Below, in pieces: positions 32,172 to 32,500 of a DNA stretch of 32,500 nt. Below the pieces are notes generated by a model, which was given only the letters and a program-made list of their open reading frames with translations, made no database searches and was not told the origin of the DNA. Each line of letters opens with the position of its first letter. The stretch's first letter is position 1. This DNA comes from Polaromonas sp. (GTDB lineage: Bacteria; Pseudomonadota; Gammaproteobacteria; Burkholderiales; Burkholderiaceae_C). The DNA lies in the NCBI GenBank assembly GCA_013298815.1, contig JAAFJF010000040.1:1-32500 (forward strand). Reading direction: 5' to 3'. The translations under genes and the position numbers were made by a program.

Positions 32172-32500
32172 TCACTTCTCAGCACCGAGAACTTGAATTA
32201 CCACGCGCCGGTTTTGCGCTTTACCCTGAATAGTTGTATTTTCGGCAACGGGTTGCTTTTCACCCATGCCACTAACCTCAACCTCCTTGCTATCAACGCC
32301 TTTGGATACCAAATAAGCTTTAACGGCAGTTGCGCGACGAAGTGACAAAGCTTGGTTATAAGCTTCGCTGGCGTCAGAATCAGTGTGCCCTGTGACAATA
32401 ATTTTATTATAGGTAACAGACTTCAGGCTGGCTAGCATGGCTTCAATCTTTGCTTTGCCTGCAGGTTTTAGAGCCGCCTTGTTAACATCAAATAAAGCAT
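32172..32500 (-). CDS. Second OmpA family protein, C-terminal part (partial)
   Basis: The final 108 residues of a second copy of the ompA-like gene at 22739-23872, open to the right edge of the window. The OmpA-like domain is intact, including VTGHTDSDASEAYNQALSLRRA and QNRRVVIQVLGAEK. It differs from the first copy at three internal residues (Leu for Val, Ala for Val, Glu for Val) and at the last two residues. The reading frame is undamaged, so it may be a functional gene heading a second surface operon beyond the window. Confidence 0.88.
   Translation of the reverse strand, partial: ALFDVNKAALKPAGKAKIEAMLASLKSVTYNKIIVTGHTDSDASEAYNQALSLRRATAVKAYLVSKGVDSKEVEVSGMGEKQPVAENTTIQGKAQNRRVVIQVLGAEK

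Larger units (their letters stand above)
31750..32500. repeat. Right copy of the long direct repeat (runs off the window)
   Basis: Matches 22318-23067 with small length differences in the spacer. The left boundary is sharp: homology starts at TTCATCGCTGCC, and the bases before it differ completely from the exporter gene. The spacer here contains ACGGTAAAGC twice in tandem (32141-32160), where the left copy has one degenerate unit. The last 127 bases (32374-32500) are identical to 22941-23067. Confidence 0.95.

Noticed and set aside
22318-32500. The long direct repeat as an assembly artefact.
   Set aside because: The two copies differ at many silent sites, in the spacer and at the C-terminal residues of OmpA, and the left border is sharp at a different gene, which a misassembly of one sequence would not produce. 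Only the last 127 identical bases could not be judged this way.

Overview
The window looks like a chromosomal segment of a betaproteobacterium, most likely order Burkholderiales and family Comamonadaceae. I base this on the protein families, the gene neighbourhoods, the middling GC content and the type of short palindromic repeats; no rRNA is present, so the genus is open. Nearly all DNA is coding. I see no tRNA, rRNA, CRISPR array, transposase or phage gene.

Layout. (1) 1-2416: the str operon on the minus strand (rpsL, rpsG, fusA, with fusA running off the left edge), and a promoter just behind the preceding gene. (2) 2420-8762, minus strand: a PBP5-type D-Ala-D-Ala carboxypeptidase, a [2Fe-2S] ferredoxin-like protein, a VanZ-type membrane protein, a HemJ/CopD-type membrane protein, a histidine phosphatase, the tRNA thiolase ttcA, then folB overlapping a pteridine-reductase-like SDR. 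A perfect two-armed REP element lies between ttcA and folB. (3) 8818-12407: a MidA-type methyltransferase, a small membrane protein, a ROK sugar kinase with an altered zinc motif, and a convergent FAD monooxygenase. (4) 12721-20170: a TetR regulator followed by a fatty-acid beta-oxidation cluster (acyl-CoA dehydrogenase, DUF2147 protein, fused hydroxyacyl-CoA dehydrogenase/enoyl-CoA hydratase, thiolase, crotonase), with a convergent YciA-type thioesterase. (5) 20719-22686: an Atm1-type ABC exporter. (6) 22739-31405, minus strand: a three-gene surface operon made of a 1397-residue DUF11/SdrD_B-like secreted protein, an 1101-residue predicted outer-membrane barrel protein and an OmpA-like peptidoglycan-binding protein.

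The most interesting structure is at the right end. After the surface operon, from 31750, the last 123 codons of the ABC exporter reappear, followed by the convergent 3' end of a second ompA-like gene that runs off the window. Just before the junction lies a minus-strand remnant resembling the C-terminal end of an M14 zinc carboxypeptidase. This is what a tandem duplication of the whole surface operon would leave, and it predicts a second copy of the operon and an intact M14 gene to the right. The two ABC copies differ almost only at silent sites, although one is a dead fragment, so they probably diverged as functional genes and were brought together by recombination. The ompA ends, in contrast, become identical.

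A second unexpected structure is a dispersed family of imperfect palindromic repeats of about 55-87 bp, with five copies in 18 kb. Two copies are intergenic and three lie in frame inside genes (SDR, ROK kinase, ABC exporter linker).
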